Origin: Stenocarpella maydis
Lineage: Eukaryota; Ascomycota; Sordariomycetes; Diaporthales; Diaporthaceae
Assembly (NCBI GenBank): GCA_002270565.1
Contig: NQMI01000122.1
Span: 62,001-126,000 of the forward strand
DNA: 64,000 nucleotides
Reading direction: 5' to 3'
How positions within the stretch are numbered: the first letter of the stretch is position 1; every line of letters starts with the position of its first letter. This document shows positions 1 through 12,900 of this stretch, piece after piece. Made by a program: the position numbers and the translations under genes. The notes under the pieces were generated by a model, which was not told where the DNA came from, did not search any database, and worked only from the letters and a program-made list of their open reading frames with translations.

Positions 1-1716
1 AGGGTCATCATAGTTCACACCTGTCTGTCCTATGCCTCGTCCGTGTTGTCTTGATCTACGCACGGGAGGTCTTGGGAGCCGCATGAGGAACGGACATGTG
101 GCTCCACAATGTCATTGACTGCCCGGAAAGGAATCGGAGGGCCGGGAGGAGTTGCAAAGTTTGCGAGCTCCCAGCATATCACAACTTTGCTGAAAGCCAC
201 TGTTCTCTATCATGCGAGCACGTCCGGTCCTGTCCCTTGCCATTGACAGTTGAGGAATCGCAGCGCTACTGGAGTCGTGCCCAGCAGGTGGGGCGGGTGG
301 CCAAGCGCCACACCCGGCAGAGAGGGACAACCAACCCCCACTGTGAGAGGTGTGCTGCAGTTGTGGAAAGACGTTGTATACCACCGCGCTTTGCACTCTC
401 TTGATCTAGCAGCGAACAGCGGACGTCGCCTAGCGTGATTTAGGAGAGTACTGTACACGGACAGGTGCGTGCAATCCTGGGTCCCCAGCCCGTGCCCACT
501 TGGCATCGCGACGATCTCTCTATGGCGGCACGTAGCAGAAGCCGAACGATATGTCATGAGGGTCCACACTTATAGCGGATCGTGGCATTTTTGTGAAATC
601 GAGAAAAGAAAAAACATGACCGATCTCTGCGCCTTGGAATGTACCTGTGGTACCATACGGAGGAGGTGTGGCAGTCCACAGTTCATATTCAGGACCGGTT
701 TGGCTGTTGCACCATGGAGATTTGTATGGTGGCTTCGCAAGCGCCGACCTTTCATCAGCCTCATCGAAGTCGCTGGTCGTAATAGAACGTCTTTCTGCTA
801 ATACACAGTAGTCGTGCTCTGGCTTTCCCCAGAGAGGATCAAGCTGTTGCGGGAAGTGCGCAAGGATGTAAGTACGTGTAGAAACTTCAGACGAAATAAA
901 AGATCGAGCTATGCTGCTTCAGGCAGTGATCCGCCTCTCCCCATGACACGTTCTCGTCTGAAGTCTCGACCCACATTTCCAGGGGTAAGTCGTGCCCGAG
1001 GAGGACGGAGCTACCAGGATGACAAGGGGTGGCATGAACATGTTGCCACACTGTGTCCAGACGTCCGTGGTGGACCTCGGACCAAGACGCTCTGGACTGA
1101 GCTTCCGGAGAAAGCCTGCCTACATCTGTCACCCTCAAAAAGCCATAGTGAAAATGACAAGGTGTGGCGGCGACGCGCTACTGAAGTGGTGGAGGGAGCC
1201 TAGTACCGGGGATTGCGGGTTCCGATAGGTAGGCACCTCAGTCCGTCTGTGGGGCAAATGCATCAGTGGTGTCACGGCGACGCCGTCGTTTTATCCGCTC
1301 CTAAAGCCAGAGCTTCAGCTTACTATTCCTGGGTTTTTAGCGAAGCGCGTCACTAACAGTCTCAACGGTTGTCACGGTTGCAGGTCAATATGTATGACAC
1401 GATGGAATTTCGCCTGCTGTTCGAGTGCCAATGTCACCATTTCATACAGGAGTCCAGTCCCGTCCACCATTGCCTACTGGCAACTGCAGCACGGTGATTC
1501 CCAGGTTCGCAGTTGCTTGGAAGTTCCCGCGGTGTCTCTGATCGAGTAGCACGCGATTGCGACTCCCGCGAGCCATTGAAAGTGCGGAAAGTCGAGAGAA
1601 GATCCAAGGCGAGGCAGTACGAGCGGAGGGTGGAAGTTCTTAGTCTTCGCGATCGATCTCGAGAAAGAAAGGCGTAGTGTGCGGAACCACACCTGATGTA
1701 CGTACTCGACGGCTTA

Positions 1717-1748
1717 CTTCGCGAGTTGCTTCGCGAGTTGCTTCGCGA
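1717..1748. repeat. 12-bp tandem repeat
   Basis: The unit CTTCGCGAGTTG is repeated about 2.7 times without interruption. Each unit contains the palindrome TCGCGA. Confidence 0.85.
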
Positions 1749-3126
1749 CACTATTCTGAGATGGAGTCTGCGGCCCGCGGCTGTTGACAGACAGACGCCC
1801 AAGTATCTATACCGTCGTCCGATGCTGTGACTCGTGGGGCAAGAGCACAACGCGAATGCAGGTCGAGGTCTTCAGCCGTGTGCGCGCGCGTGTGTGTGTG
1901 TCTTGCGAGCCGTTGGTAAATCCGGCGTTCAAGTGTAAGGGGGCTTAGTAAATGCAGGTGCGTGTATGCGGGTCGCACGGTAGCGTCGCACTGCCCTGGT
2001 GGTCGCTCGGCTTTCGTCGAACTTTTCTTGGCGAGCTCCCCCTTTTCAGCTGACCCATCCCATTCGTTCCAGAAAGCGCCCGGCGGTGGCTCGCTACAAG
2101 ACTGTGAGTCCAGAGTGAGTCGGCACGCCGGGCTTCCACTGGGTATGTGTGCGACGCTTCTGAGGCCGGTTGTGCAGGTGCAAGAGAAAATGGTCAACCG
2201 CGCGCAACCTGACTGGGCGTCAAGGGATTTACAAGACGCAGCCTCAGCACGAATTATATGCGTTTGGCGTCATCTGTTGCCAACAAAAGCGTCTTCGTGC
2301 CCGAGGGTTGGAGACTTTGATACTCGGTTCCATGTACATACAGTACTGGAGCTCGGCCCGGCGCAAGGCGCGCGAACCACAAATTGCAGACGCAGTGTTG
2401 CTCAACTCCTTTTGAGGGGCCGGCCATCTGACGGAGACTCAGCTTGCTGCACTCTGCGACGTAGCGGAGCCATGGTGCTGCAGCTGCTAGAGCCTTCATG
2501 CGGGTGGTCATGCCTGTATTACGGCATGTCGCTATGGGGTTCGTCTCAGTGCAGCGGAGGGAGCGGGGGCTCTAGAGCTGACAGGCTCCTGCGACGTACG
2601 CTGCAGTCACTGTGAGTTTATTTTATCACTGTTGGATCATTTTTCCGGCGCAAAAGGTCTCTCGTTGCGGCCATCGAGTTTGTTGGTTGAATCATCGTCG
2701 CAGCACATGGCACAGGGCCCTCGATAACGTCCCCAGGCACAGTATGAGCGACAGGAGCTGTTTGAGATGGGGGTTTCGGCGGGCGCGGCGAGTGCAGCGG
2801 CTTGCAGGCAAGACCCCGCGGGTCGGACCCAGTCTCGCAGGCCCGCTTCGAGGCCAGCGTGATTCGTGAGGGTGTTCGTCACCTGCTACTGTCTAGCCTT
2901 GTGTCCACTGAATGGCCGTTGACTGCGCTACGGCTGCACTACCAGGACTGAGTTTGAAACATGCTCCGTCGAAACGAACACAGCCTCTCCGCGGGACGCT
3001 TGTGTGGAAACCTTTGGGGGGTGCTGGCTGGTGTTGACGTCGGACGGTTGCTGACAATGCCGCGACCAGAAATGGCGCTGGCTATCTGTTGTTGATCTTG
3101 CACAGTGCTGACGTGAAGCCACAAGG

Positions 3127-3147
3127 CTGTCTGTCTGTCTGTCTGTC
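3127..3147. repeat. CTGT microsatellite
   Basis: Five perfect CTGT units plus one base. Confidence 0.9.
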
Positions 3148-4641
3148 GGTTGCAAGCGAGGCGACTCATCATTAACGTGTCTGCCAGAGGTCATGTCAAA
3201 CAACCAAGCTGACCGGAGTTGGTTTCCTGCAGGTGCACGTAGCACGGTATGTGGCCCCGAGTGCGGACCAGTGGAGCACTCCCTGCCTGGCCGCGCTCCT
3301 TGGGCTTCTTGGACGTGTGGCGTTTAGTGTGAGCGTCCAGTCCTCTTTAGGAGAAACGGTCCCCTGACACTAATGCAGGTACGGGGGACAAGTACATACA
3401 TGCATGTGCGCACAGTACCTGAGCACGGTCTAGGACAAGGACATGCATACAGACACTAGTTGGGTTGAAGGCTGACGGCGGCCGGACGGCTGACTGCGGA
3501 TCGACGCCCAGACCATGAGCAGCTGCAAGCACAAGCCCCAGACCCCCGGCTAGGACAAAAAGCTCGTGTATGTATGTACTTGGTCCCGTCGTGAATTGTC
3601 CCATACACAGTAAATACCTAGTATCTAGTGAGTGAGAAGCGGTCCCACTACTCAGTCAACAATAGCGGCTGGAGTGGAAAGGCGGGGGGGTTTTGGATGG
3701 CGTTGCAAAACCCAGCTGAGAAAGTAGTACTGTGTATGTACGCTTGGGGCGGGCTTTGCGGCAAGGCTCTGCCCTCGGCCCTTCACCGCGAGGCATAGCG
3801 AAGCTTGCGATGGGTTGTTGTGGTGTGGGATGGTGTGGTGTCGTGGGTGATGTGGTGTGGTCTGCGATTGTTTCGCTACGCAGGCCGGGACTGGGCCCCG
3901 GTCCAGAGTTGCATGACATGCACCATGCTCTGCTGCGTGTTCTCTCTCTCCTTGCTTAACCTGCTGGCCACCCGTCCGTCCTCGGTGGTTTGTTTATTCG
4001 TTCGTATACAACACGGATGGATGGTCGTCCGTTGCGAGTCGTGAACCGGCCGAAAAGCCTCCAACTGGAGACATCCTTGATGGGATGCATGGGGAAGAGG
4101 AGACGGCAGGGAAGGGGGGAAAGAAGAAAGGAAAAAGCAAAAGAAAAAAAAGGAAAAAAAAGACCTCTGCTTTACTGTTTGACACCACCAGAGGCTGTAC
4201 AACACCTGCCGTACTGTACGGATTACTGTGATGGGTCGATGGCAGGGTGCCAGGCAGTCAGGCAGCCAGGGTGTCAGGGTATTGGAGGAAGGCTCGCGGG
4301 GTGGCAGGGTGGCCTGGGGGGAGGCAGCGTCGGCAGGGAGGCGGGTGGCCAGAGTGGGAGCGCTTGTGGGTTGCAGACCAAGTGGGCCGTGGAGCGACAG
4401 CTCGAGAAAAGCGCGACTGGTCGACTGGTCGACTGTGCCTCGACCCATCAGGGACAAGGGCTGCAGGGTCAGCAGTCAGGACTCTCAGGAGCCGCCTTTT
4501 CCCTGCACATGGACAGCCAATCCCCGTCCTGTTCCTGCCCAGGGTTTGAGCGAGAGCAGGGGTGGGAGGGGCCCTTCCTCGCCCTCCTGCCCTTTTCCCT
4601 CTCTTCCCCTTGGTTCTTGGTGCTGCGTGCTGGTGTATTTG

Positions 4642-4815
4642 CGTACTAGACGTACTAGACGTACTAGACGTACTGCGTGCAGTGCCTAGTGAGTGGGTGA
4701 GAGTGAGTGAGTACTATGTATACTATGTGTGTGTGTGTGTGTGTACTTGCATGTATGTGGTGTGTATGTGTGTGTGTGCGTGAGAGAGAGAGAGAGAGTG
4801 TGTGTGTGAGAGCGG
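4642..4815. repeat. Cluster of microsatellites
   Basis: Three and a half copies of the 9-mer CGTACTAGA (4642-4674) are followed by GAGT-type repeats, a TG run (about 4726-4743), further TG-rich DNA and a GA run (about 4783-4798). The cluster lies about 0.9 kb ahead of the homeobox start codon. Confidence 0.85.
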
Positions 4816-4834
4816 GCGGGAGAGCGAGTCCTCC

Positions 4835-5738
4835 TGCTAGTCCCCTTCTTGCTCCTCCTCCTCCTGTCCTGGCCGGGGCTGGCTCGAGCTTTTTTTTTTT
4901 CTACTGTATCCCTCCCCCCGTGGCTCCCCCATCGCCGCCCTCTCCTTTTCCCTTCTCTCCCCCCATCGTGAATCCCTCACCGTCAGTCCACCCAACCGAC
5001 TCGTCGCTGAATCGACACTCTCTCTTCCCTCCTCTCCTTTTCTTTCCCCTCCCCGCTTCTTTATGTTCTAACCACAGTCACTCCCTTGAACTCCCCCTTG
5101 TGCGCTTTTCCTGCCTGTTCTCGGTCCCCGTTCAATCTTTCCGGGCGTCCCATTTACATTCCTTCGGCTAATGCGAACATACCACCGCGGTTAAACCCAC
5201 TTCTTCACCTCTCGCCTTGCCTTACCTTGCCTTGCTCCGACGGGCTCCAACGGGGAAACTCTTCGGTCTTGGATTCCCATATCGGACGACCTGAACCCTC
5301 TTCTCTCTTCGCCTTTTTCAACTCTCCCCTCCTGCCCACACTGTACTGTACTGCGCTGCCATCCATCCGGCTTCTGTCTGTACTTGCAATTGGCCCAGGA
5401 CGACATTCCTTACTCGTTACTTGCCTTTTGCTGCTTCTACACATTCCTTATATCACCACACCCTCCCGAATATTCGGTCTGCGGACTGTCGATCCCACGA
5501 TACAATCCCTCTCAAGGACCAGCCCGGTCTTCTGAGATACCCACTCGTCCGTCATTCACAAACTCTCGAATCAAAGGAGAACAAGAGGACGACACACGCG
5601 CACCGCACCACCGGCTCGGTTGTCTCCAAAAGCGAATACCTACGAAGAGACCTCGCGCGAGCGCAAACCAGATAATACAGACTCGATTGGCACTACTGCC
5701 CCGGCTCTTGCATCACGAGTCTTCACCACCAGCCCGAA
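4835..5738 (+). promoter_or_regulatory. Pyrimidine-rich promoter and 5' leader of the homeobox gene
   Basis: About 900 bp of strongly C/T-rich plus-strand sequence with a T10 run near 4890 precedes the ATG at 5739. CT-rich tracts are typical of core promoters and transcription starts in Sordariomycetes. Short upstream ATG frames occur in the last 400 bp, so uORF control is possible. The transcription start cannot be fixed from sequence. Confidence 0.45.
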
Positions 5739-7728
5739 ATGGCCACAAATGTTGAAGATTCGGGCATATCAGGCCCAGGGTCTGCCACCTCGACCGTTCA
5801 GCTGGATTCGGCCAACTCGCCAGCTACAGTCCCTACTCCAGTCTCAGCTGGCATCCCCGGCATGACACAAACACCATCACCTTCCACCTCTAATTCACAC
5901 AATGCCGGCTCTACGTCAAAACGCCCGCCTCGCAAGAGCACCCTGACCCAGCAGCAGAAGAACCAGAAGCGCCAGAGAGCAACCCAGGATCAGCTGACTA
6001 CGCTGGAGATGGAGTTCAACAAGAATCCCACTCCTACGGCTAACGTCCGGGAGCGCATCGCAGAGGAGATCAACATGACCGAGCGTTCTGTGCAGATTTG
6101 GTTTCAGAACAGGTAAGGGCGTTTGTACATATGTCGCTCGGGCGTCACTAACGAGTAATTCAGACGTGCCAAGATCAAGGCTCTGGCAAAGAAGAGCCTG
6201 GAGACGGGCGAAGACTTTGATGCCATACCAGAATCTATGCGCACATACCTGGCCATGCAGGCCATGGAATCGGGCAAGGGCCTCGGCGCAGGTTTCCTGG
6301 GACGTGGTTTGATGCCCTATAGCCACAGCGGTATGCTCCTCGGCGGAGAACAGGGTGGCCAGGGCAAAGTTCGTAAGTACAGGCAAATATCAAGTCCCTC
6401 TGGAGTCTGATGGCTCATCTGACAATTAAACTGCAAAAGTGATCCACCACTTGACCTGCCGCTCCCTCAGCATTGGCAAATGGACCCGGGTCGGTCAGAA
6501 CACCATGGACCTGATCATCTTCTACTCGCCTGACAAGTGCACCATGACCTACTACATCAATAATGAGCAGGCCGGCTACAAGATCGAATACCCCTTTGCC
6601 CACATCAAGTCGATTTACCTCGAGAACAGCGAGGGCGACCCCAACAAACTTGGTGGCATTGTCATTGAGTTGAACAGGCCGCCCAACTTCTTCATGGACT
6701 CGTCCCCAACGACCAACGGCTTTTTCCAGTGTGGCGATTTTACCGAGGACCAGCAAGCTTCGCAGTGCATGGTTCACCACCTCGGTGGTAACCCCAAGGT
6801 TCTCAGCGGCCAGCTCGCTAAGCTTGTGTCTCTGGAGTCCTTCATGAACCGTCACCAGACCAACCCCTACGAAGCCATGCACGCCATCTCGATGTCGGCA
6901 CCAGTCTCGCCAACGAACCGACCGTCCTCGCAGCCGAGCTTCGGCCAGCCTCACGTTGGGATGTACCAGGAGACACAGTGGGGTGCTCCACCCACACTGC
7001 ACCCTGGCATTTCCCGTGGCCACAAGCGGCAACGTAGCAGGTCGGTGCCAATGCCTGTTGACTTTGCCATGCTGCAGACACCTATGCCATCATTCTTCAT
7101 TCAACACCCCGGCGAGAACCAGGCGCAACCTCACAGTCCCAACATCTTTGCTCCCGTCCCCCAGCAGCCCAGCGGTATGGGACCCAATCTGCGCATTGAC
7201 ACACAGGCCGGCTTTGGCCTGGATATGCGGCAGTACCCCATGTCAGCGACAACAGCGCCCAGTGCCGCGTCTCCGTCAGACTACTCCAGCCCCAACTACT
7301 TTGCTCAGCATTCCGAGAGCACGCCGATGCCAACATCGAGCTACAACACGCCCTACAGCGGTACCTTCCTCTCGCCCATGGTCAACCACTCCAGCCTCGT
7401 GCCCCAGGCGATGTCTCCTCTTTCCTTTACTAGCCATGGCGACCCAGCTATCGTGGACCAGTCGCCACCCATGTCGATGGTTGGGAGACCTGGTTCGGCG
7501 GATCTGTATCCAGTGCACGAGTCTGCCATGTCTGACGATGGGCAGAGTTTGAACGAGATGTACTCGAAGCACAGCATAAATCTGCCCATGCATCCGCCAC
7601 ACTCCCCAGCTTTTGTGGAGACCTCCCAGGCAGATTTGGACATGAACCAGCTGGTTTCCTTTGACCACGTTGAGCCTGCGAGTCTGTCACCGGAGAGCAT
7701 GCAGCACATGGCCGTCAACGAATCATGA
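5739..7728 (+). CDS. Homeobox transcription factor (fungal HTF1/PHO2-like)
   Basis: DNA-binding nuclear regulator of about 623 residues in three exons: 5739-6112, 6164-6372 and 6440-7728. Introns are GT-AG and the joined frame is open. The homeodomain lies at about residues 72-131, ending in the recognition-helix signature [12 protein letters not shown]; intron 1 splits that helix between the two arginines. A Ser/Thr/Pro-rich N-terminus precedes it. Exon 3 begins with a conserved-looking globular block ([19 protein letters not shown] onward, about residues 195-330) that I take as the fungus-specific companion region of this family. The last 300 residues are Pro/Ser/Met-rich and low complexity, as in activation domains. 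In Magnaporthe and Fusarium, homeobox factors such as HTF1 control conidiation; which paralogue this is cannot be settled without a tree. Intron 2 uses an AAG acceptor, which is less common than CAG or TAG. Confidence 0.9.
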
Positions 7729-9965
7729 TCAAGAAACTGGTCTGTTGTCGATGTCGATTTCAGCACCTCGGCCGGTTCTGGTCTTCCCAACAACGATGTT
7801 GTGATCTAAGACAGGGATTGTCGTATATACCCAGGGATTTGCGTTTCGCCAGATGGGAAAAGGGGGCGTTGGCGCCGTCTATGGTCCGGCGTTCAGGTGA
7901 TATTGCCCCACATAAACCCGGCTTGTGTTGTTCGCATCTAATTGCGCCACAATGCCCGTCGCTACAACTTGTCCTGCACTCTATGTTCATTTGCAACCAC
8001 CTTCAAGACTCTGTTCTCGTTTTATCTTTGACTCTGCGATCTGCATGACGATACCTACCTTTGGTTGTCTGTCATGTGTGTCTGGCACCGCGATCTGCTG
8101 CTCTTTTCTCCGCTGCTTCCGGTCAGACTCGACCCGCTCGCGTCGAAGACGCGGCGGGCGATGTCGGCTGACCGGCCGCCCTTGATCCATTATTATGGAT
8201 TCAGTGGTACCTAATAGCTATTGTCGAGTACGTGTGGAAGACACTGCGTCTGTCATTCTGAGCTGCGGATGTTACCTCCTATTTCGCCGCAATAAAGGCG
8301 TGCAGAAAGGGACGTTTTCGAAGCTGGAGGAAGGGCCCAGGAGGCTAATTACTATTACCGAGATGGATGGTTGGAGGCGCAAGCAACAACGTCGGCACAA
8401 TGTCACCAACCCGTGTCACACCTTTCTCGGGAGGTGAGGTTGGATAATCTCTGAGAGATGGTTTGGAGGCGCTTTGTTCTGTTATGGATCATGTACCACG
8501 GCTCGTGTCTTGGAAAAGACGCAAGTTCGTACTCGTTCCGTCTTCTTTCTCTTCCATCGCGGACATATAGGGACGGGAGGGGACGGGCGTGATATCGAGT
8601 TTTCTTGGAAATAGGGTGGGTTGCACGGGCCGAGGCGTTCTTGGCTGAAATGGAACATGATTTTAAAAACCAGAGACCGTCTGTCGACTGAATCTATTGA
8701 CATGCCGGGTGAAAACCAATCGCTAATGTGACGGATCTCTACTGCGCTAGGCCAGAAGGCGGCGATGGGAGACGAGAAAGAGGGAAACTGTCGACCCAAC
8801 GGCGAGGACGCATGTAGTGTAGTGAGGTGACCTCGTATTTCCAGTGCGGTCAGCTTACGCGGGACGGACAGGAACATGGAGTCAGGGAGTCAGGATCGCG
8901 GCGCCGTGGGCCATTCAGCCTCCCCGTCCTTCTCGAAGCATAAACCCTGATGGAGACGGGCTATAGTGGCCGACTGGTGTCTTAGTATAGAAGCTCAAGG
9001 CCCACACCGGGGCTTGGTTCTGCGAGTGATTGCAAAAACTGCCAACCAATGCACCGAGCTGGGATCCCAATGTTTGGCCAGGTTCACGAGACGGGCAGGT
9101 AAGCTGTCGGGAACACTGCGTAGACCAAAGTAGTAAAGAGAGACGACAATTGATCCTGACTTAGTCAGAGGCTGTAGTCGTTCCGTCGCTTGTGTGGATA
9201 TACACTACAACCAAAAGGTTCTCCTCCACCCAGAGGCGGCTGGCCAAGCGAGTCCTGACATCGTTGTTGAGTGCCACTCAGCGTCACCAACAGACCAAAG
9301 ACGATTAGTGTGCTCGGTCGGCAACTCCAGCCCACTTGCACTACACGACACCTTGGCCAGGGCCCCAAACGTTAAATTGTGTCGAACTTTTTCTATTGGC
9401 GATTCTGGACCCACCAGGCCACACGCTGGCCAACTTGTGGGCAAAAGCGACTTTGAGTGGAGAAGTATCCCCGGGTTCCGCTGCGACTAATCAAGAGTGG
9501 CGTGTGTGCCGACCACTCCGAGCTTGATACAGTACTATGCTGCTACTACTCGACAGACAAGCCGGCTCGCCAGGTGCACGCGACCCCATCCCAGGTCGTA
9601 GTGGGGGAAGTGAAGTAGTTCCTTGCTACCGTGCGTGCTATTTCACTGGGCCTTCGAATCGTGGCTCGCGGCCTTGGCTGAGTGGGCTGAGCCCGCCCGA
9701 GAACGTCATCTGTTTTGCCGTGTTAGGACTAATCAGGCTTAAACCCGCCATCCCGAGCAACCACTTCTGATCATCCCTACCCTCGGCAGTAAACGTCCAT
9801 CGTTGTCCTTTGCTGATGTACCGGGCCGTCCTCGCAGTTTATCTGAGCCTTTGACGGCAAAAGCCCACAGCCAGATGAATCTGTGGCTTTCTTGTTGTAC
9901 TTGGCTTGGAGGGGACACCTCAGACTCCTGATGACCCCCACCGGGAGTCACCTCCCTCTCTCATC
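7729..9965. other. Intergenic region, 3' side of homeobox and upstream of flippase
   Basis: No supported gene. The longest frame (8482-8877, minus, 131 codons) has no recognisable domain. The region contains one copy of a dispersed repeat near 9372-9465, listed separately. Confidence 0.5.
9372..9465 (+). repeat. Dispersed repeat, copy A
   Basis: This stretch aligns with 56667-56762. Shared blocks are AAACGTTAAAT, TTTTCTATTGGC, CTGGACCC, CAGGCCACAC and CAAAAGCGACTT in the same order and spacing. Many differences are transitions. In both copies one plus-strand frame reads a similar peptide (NVK..RTFSIG..GP.RPH), so it may be a piece of an old coding element. I do not recognise the family. Confidence 0.7.
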
Positions 9966-12900
9966 ATGGCGCGTGGCAGCTCAGACCAGCGCGGCGCAAG
10001 CATAGACGTGCTGCGTTCCGAGCTAGACAACATCCAAGAAGCAGAGGTGTTTGTCCCGCCAAGGCCTAGCCTCACAGGCGAGCCGGCTCCAGCCGAGGGC
10101 GACACTAGGAGAGGAGGGCCGGATGCAGCAAGGGCTGCGTCGGTACGGAGATCCAACAGCAGCACTCGCAGAAGCGAGTCTGAGGGGCACGTCAGATTTT
10201 CACATGACGCGAGCCGTCGCCATGGTCACCTGCGGCTTGACACGGACCTGTATCCTATCCAGAGCAGGGTCGAGGACACAGAGGGCGCAAGGCGGTGGCG
10301 CGAGAGCCAAGACGCCCCCTCACGGCAAGATATGCCATCTCCGGGGCTTTATAGGGGACCGGGAGGCGCAGAATCGAAGCCAGGCAGGGTCAGCTTCGCC
10401 GCGCGGCCGCCGGCCGGGGCTGGTGAGCCTGCACCTCGCCACCGACGCCTGCGGCTCAGGGGTATCGGTGGGGAGGTGAAGAGCGTTGCCGACGCGGCGG
10501 AGGCGAGCGCGAGGATATCACGGGCAAAGGACTGGGCGGCGCGGCAGAGGGCTCGGACGAAGCGCCTCAGACGATCCACCATGGGCCGATTCCGAACGAG
10601 ACTCGCGGCGCTGTACAAGAAATGGATCTACGAAGGGCTCCTGCGCCAGAAACCACTGCCGCCGAGTGCCGATGGGAGACACGTCCCTCTCAACCCTGGC
10701 CAGGCCCGCAGCAAAAGCCTGACGGATGAGCGCACAGGGAAGCCATACATTTCCAATTTCATCAGGTCCAGCAGATATACTTTATGGTCTTTTCTTCCGA
10801 AGCAGCTGTTCTTCCAGTTCAGCAAGCTCGCCAATGCGTATTTCCTTACAATCGGCATTCTTCAGATGATACCCGGTCTCAGCACCACAGGGACTTATAC
10901 GGTTTGTTTCACCATCGCGCGCTGTTCTATAGGTATTTGCTGATGTGCTATAGACTATTGGCCCCTTAATGGCCTTCGTTGCGCTGAGTATGGCCAAGGA
11001 AGGCTGGGACGACTACAGGAGGTACAAGCTGGACAGGCTTGAGAATAGGACCGAGGTGTATGTGCTGGACCCTGCCAGAAGAAGCCTGTTGGTTGAGAAA
11101 CGGTATGGCAAGCTGCGAGAAAAGTTCCGAAGACGCCGTGAGGATGATGGTGAGATGCAGGAGCTGGACCGGTTCGACGAGCGGGAAGATGAGACGCCCG
11201 CGTGGTCGCAAGACGAAGACGTGTACTGGTCAAAGGTGCAATGGGAGGAGATACGGGTCGGCGACATCGTCAGACTGCGCAGAGACGAGAACATCCCAGC
11301 CGACATGGTCCTACTTCATGCCACAGGGCCCAACGGCATCGCCTACATCGAAACAATGGCACTGGACGGCGAAACAAATTTGAAAAGCAAGCAAGCTTGT
11401 CCTCTCTTTCTGAAACACTGCGGGTCACTATCATCATTGAGCGCAGTGCAAGCAGAGGTGGTATCCGAGGATCCCAACATAGACCTGTACAACTACGAGG
11501 GTAAAGCCGTGGTTGATGGAGAGGCCATGCCTTTGACCCTGAACCAGGTCGTGTACAGGGGCTCAATACTGAGAAACACGAGCGAGGCCGTCGGTATCGT
11601 GGTCAATACTGGGGAAGAGTGCAAGATCCGGATGAACGCAAATAAGAACGTGCACGCAAAGGCGCCGGCCATGCAGTTCAGGGTCAACAAAATCGTCCTT
11701 CTTCTGGTCTTTGTTGTCGTCATGCTCTCTGTCGGCTGTTCCATTGGCAACATCGTCTGGGTGGACAACTACGAGAGGCGCGCGTGGTATCTGCACGAGG
11801 GGTCAGTGGCCTTTGGTCAAGTCCTCATCGGTTTCGTCATCGCATTCAACACACTGATCCCATTGAGTCTCTATGTCTCGTTGGAGATCGTCAAGATCGG
11901 TCAGGTCATGTTGCTAAGAGACATCGATATGTACGATCCCGTGTCGGACACACCAATGGTCGCCAACACCACAACAATCCTTGAAGACCTCGGCCAGGTC
12001 AGCTACGTCTTCTCGGACAAGACAGGGACGCTGACAGAGAATGTGATGCGGTTCCGCAAGATGAGTGTAGCTGGTACTGCCTGGCTGCATGACATGGATC
12101 TTCGGCAAGAAGCTAAGGCGAACCAAAGACGACAAGCGCGAATAGAGATGCCAGGAGCCAAGTCCGGCAAGGGCAAAGAGAAGCAGTCCGCGAGGGCTTC
12201 CATGCACACGATGAGGTCGCAGCCAACTGATGATCTCCTTTTCGAGGAGCACGGGTCATACGTGGGTTCCATCTCAAAACCAGACTCGGCCTGGACGTCT
12301 ACAGCACGACCAAGTGAGGCCCAACCGTTGAGAACAGAGGATCTCATCCAGTACATCCGCCGAAACCCGGACTCACCATTTTCGAAGAAAGCCCGACATT
12401 TCATTCTCTGTATTGCTTTGTGTCATACCTGCTTGCCAGAAAAGAAGGCGGGTGACAAGATCCAGTTCCAAGCCGCGTCCCCTGATGAGCTCGCACTCGT
12501 CGAAGCGGCGCAAGACCTCGGCTACCTCCTCATTGACCGGTCGTCACAGGCTATTGAGCTGGAGCTTACCCATGAGGATGGTTCCTCCACAGTCGAGAGC
12601 TACGAGATATTGGATGTGATCGAGTTCAGCTCGACGCGAAAGCGGATGTCCATCATCATCCGGAAGCCAGATGGTCGGATATGTGTATTCGTTAAAGGTG
12701 CTGACAGCGTCATCCTGCCTCGACTTGAGCAGAGTAGACTAGCCATGGAGACGGCCTCCGCCGTCGACCGCAGGGCCAGCCTCCGCAGAAGCATGGAGCA
12801 AGAGAAGGCGTTGCGGAAGATGAGCATGCACAGCGCCAGGAACAGCGTATCGACTACTCGAGTAACTGGCAGTTTGGCAAGCAGAACGGGCGTCTTTGGG

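Larger units (their letters stand above)
1..5738. other. Long gene-poor region upstream of the homeobox gene
   Basis: I see no gene that can be supported here. Open frames reach about 217 codons (1962-2615, plus strand) but have no recognisable domain, no convincing splice pattern and arbitrary composition. The stretch holds several simple repeats, listed separately, and becomes strongly pyrimidine-rich from about 4835 onward. Several kilobases of non-coding DNA ahead of a developmental transcription factor is common in filamentous fungi, so much of this may be promoter and long leader of the gene at 5739; that is inference. Confidence 0.55.

Noticed and set aside
1962..2615. 217-codon frame in the first gene-poor region
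   Set aside because: No domain, no splice structure and no sign of protein-like composition; likely chance.
8482..8877. 131-codon minus-strand frame downstream of the homeobox gene
   Set aside because: No recognisable features, isolated, and lies in likely 3' or regulatory DNA.
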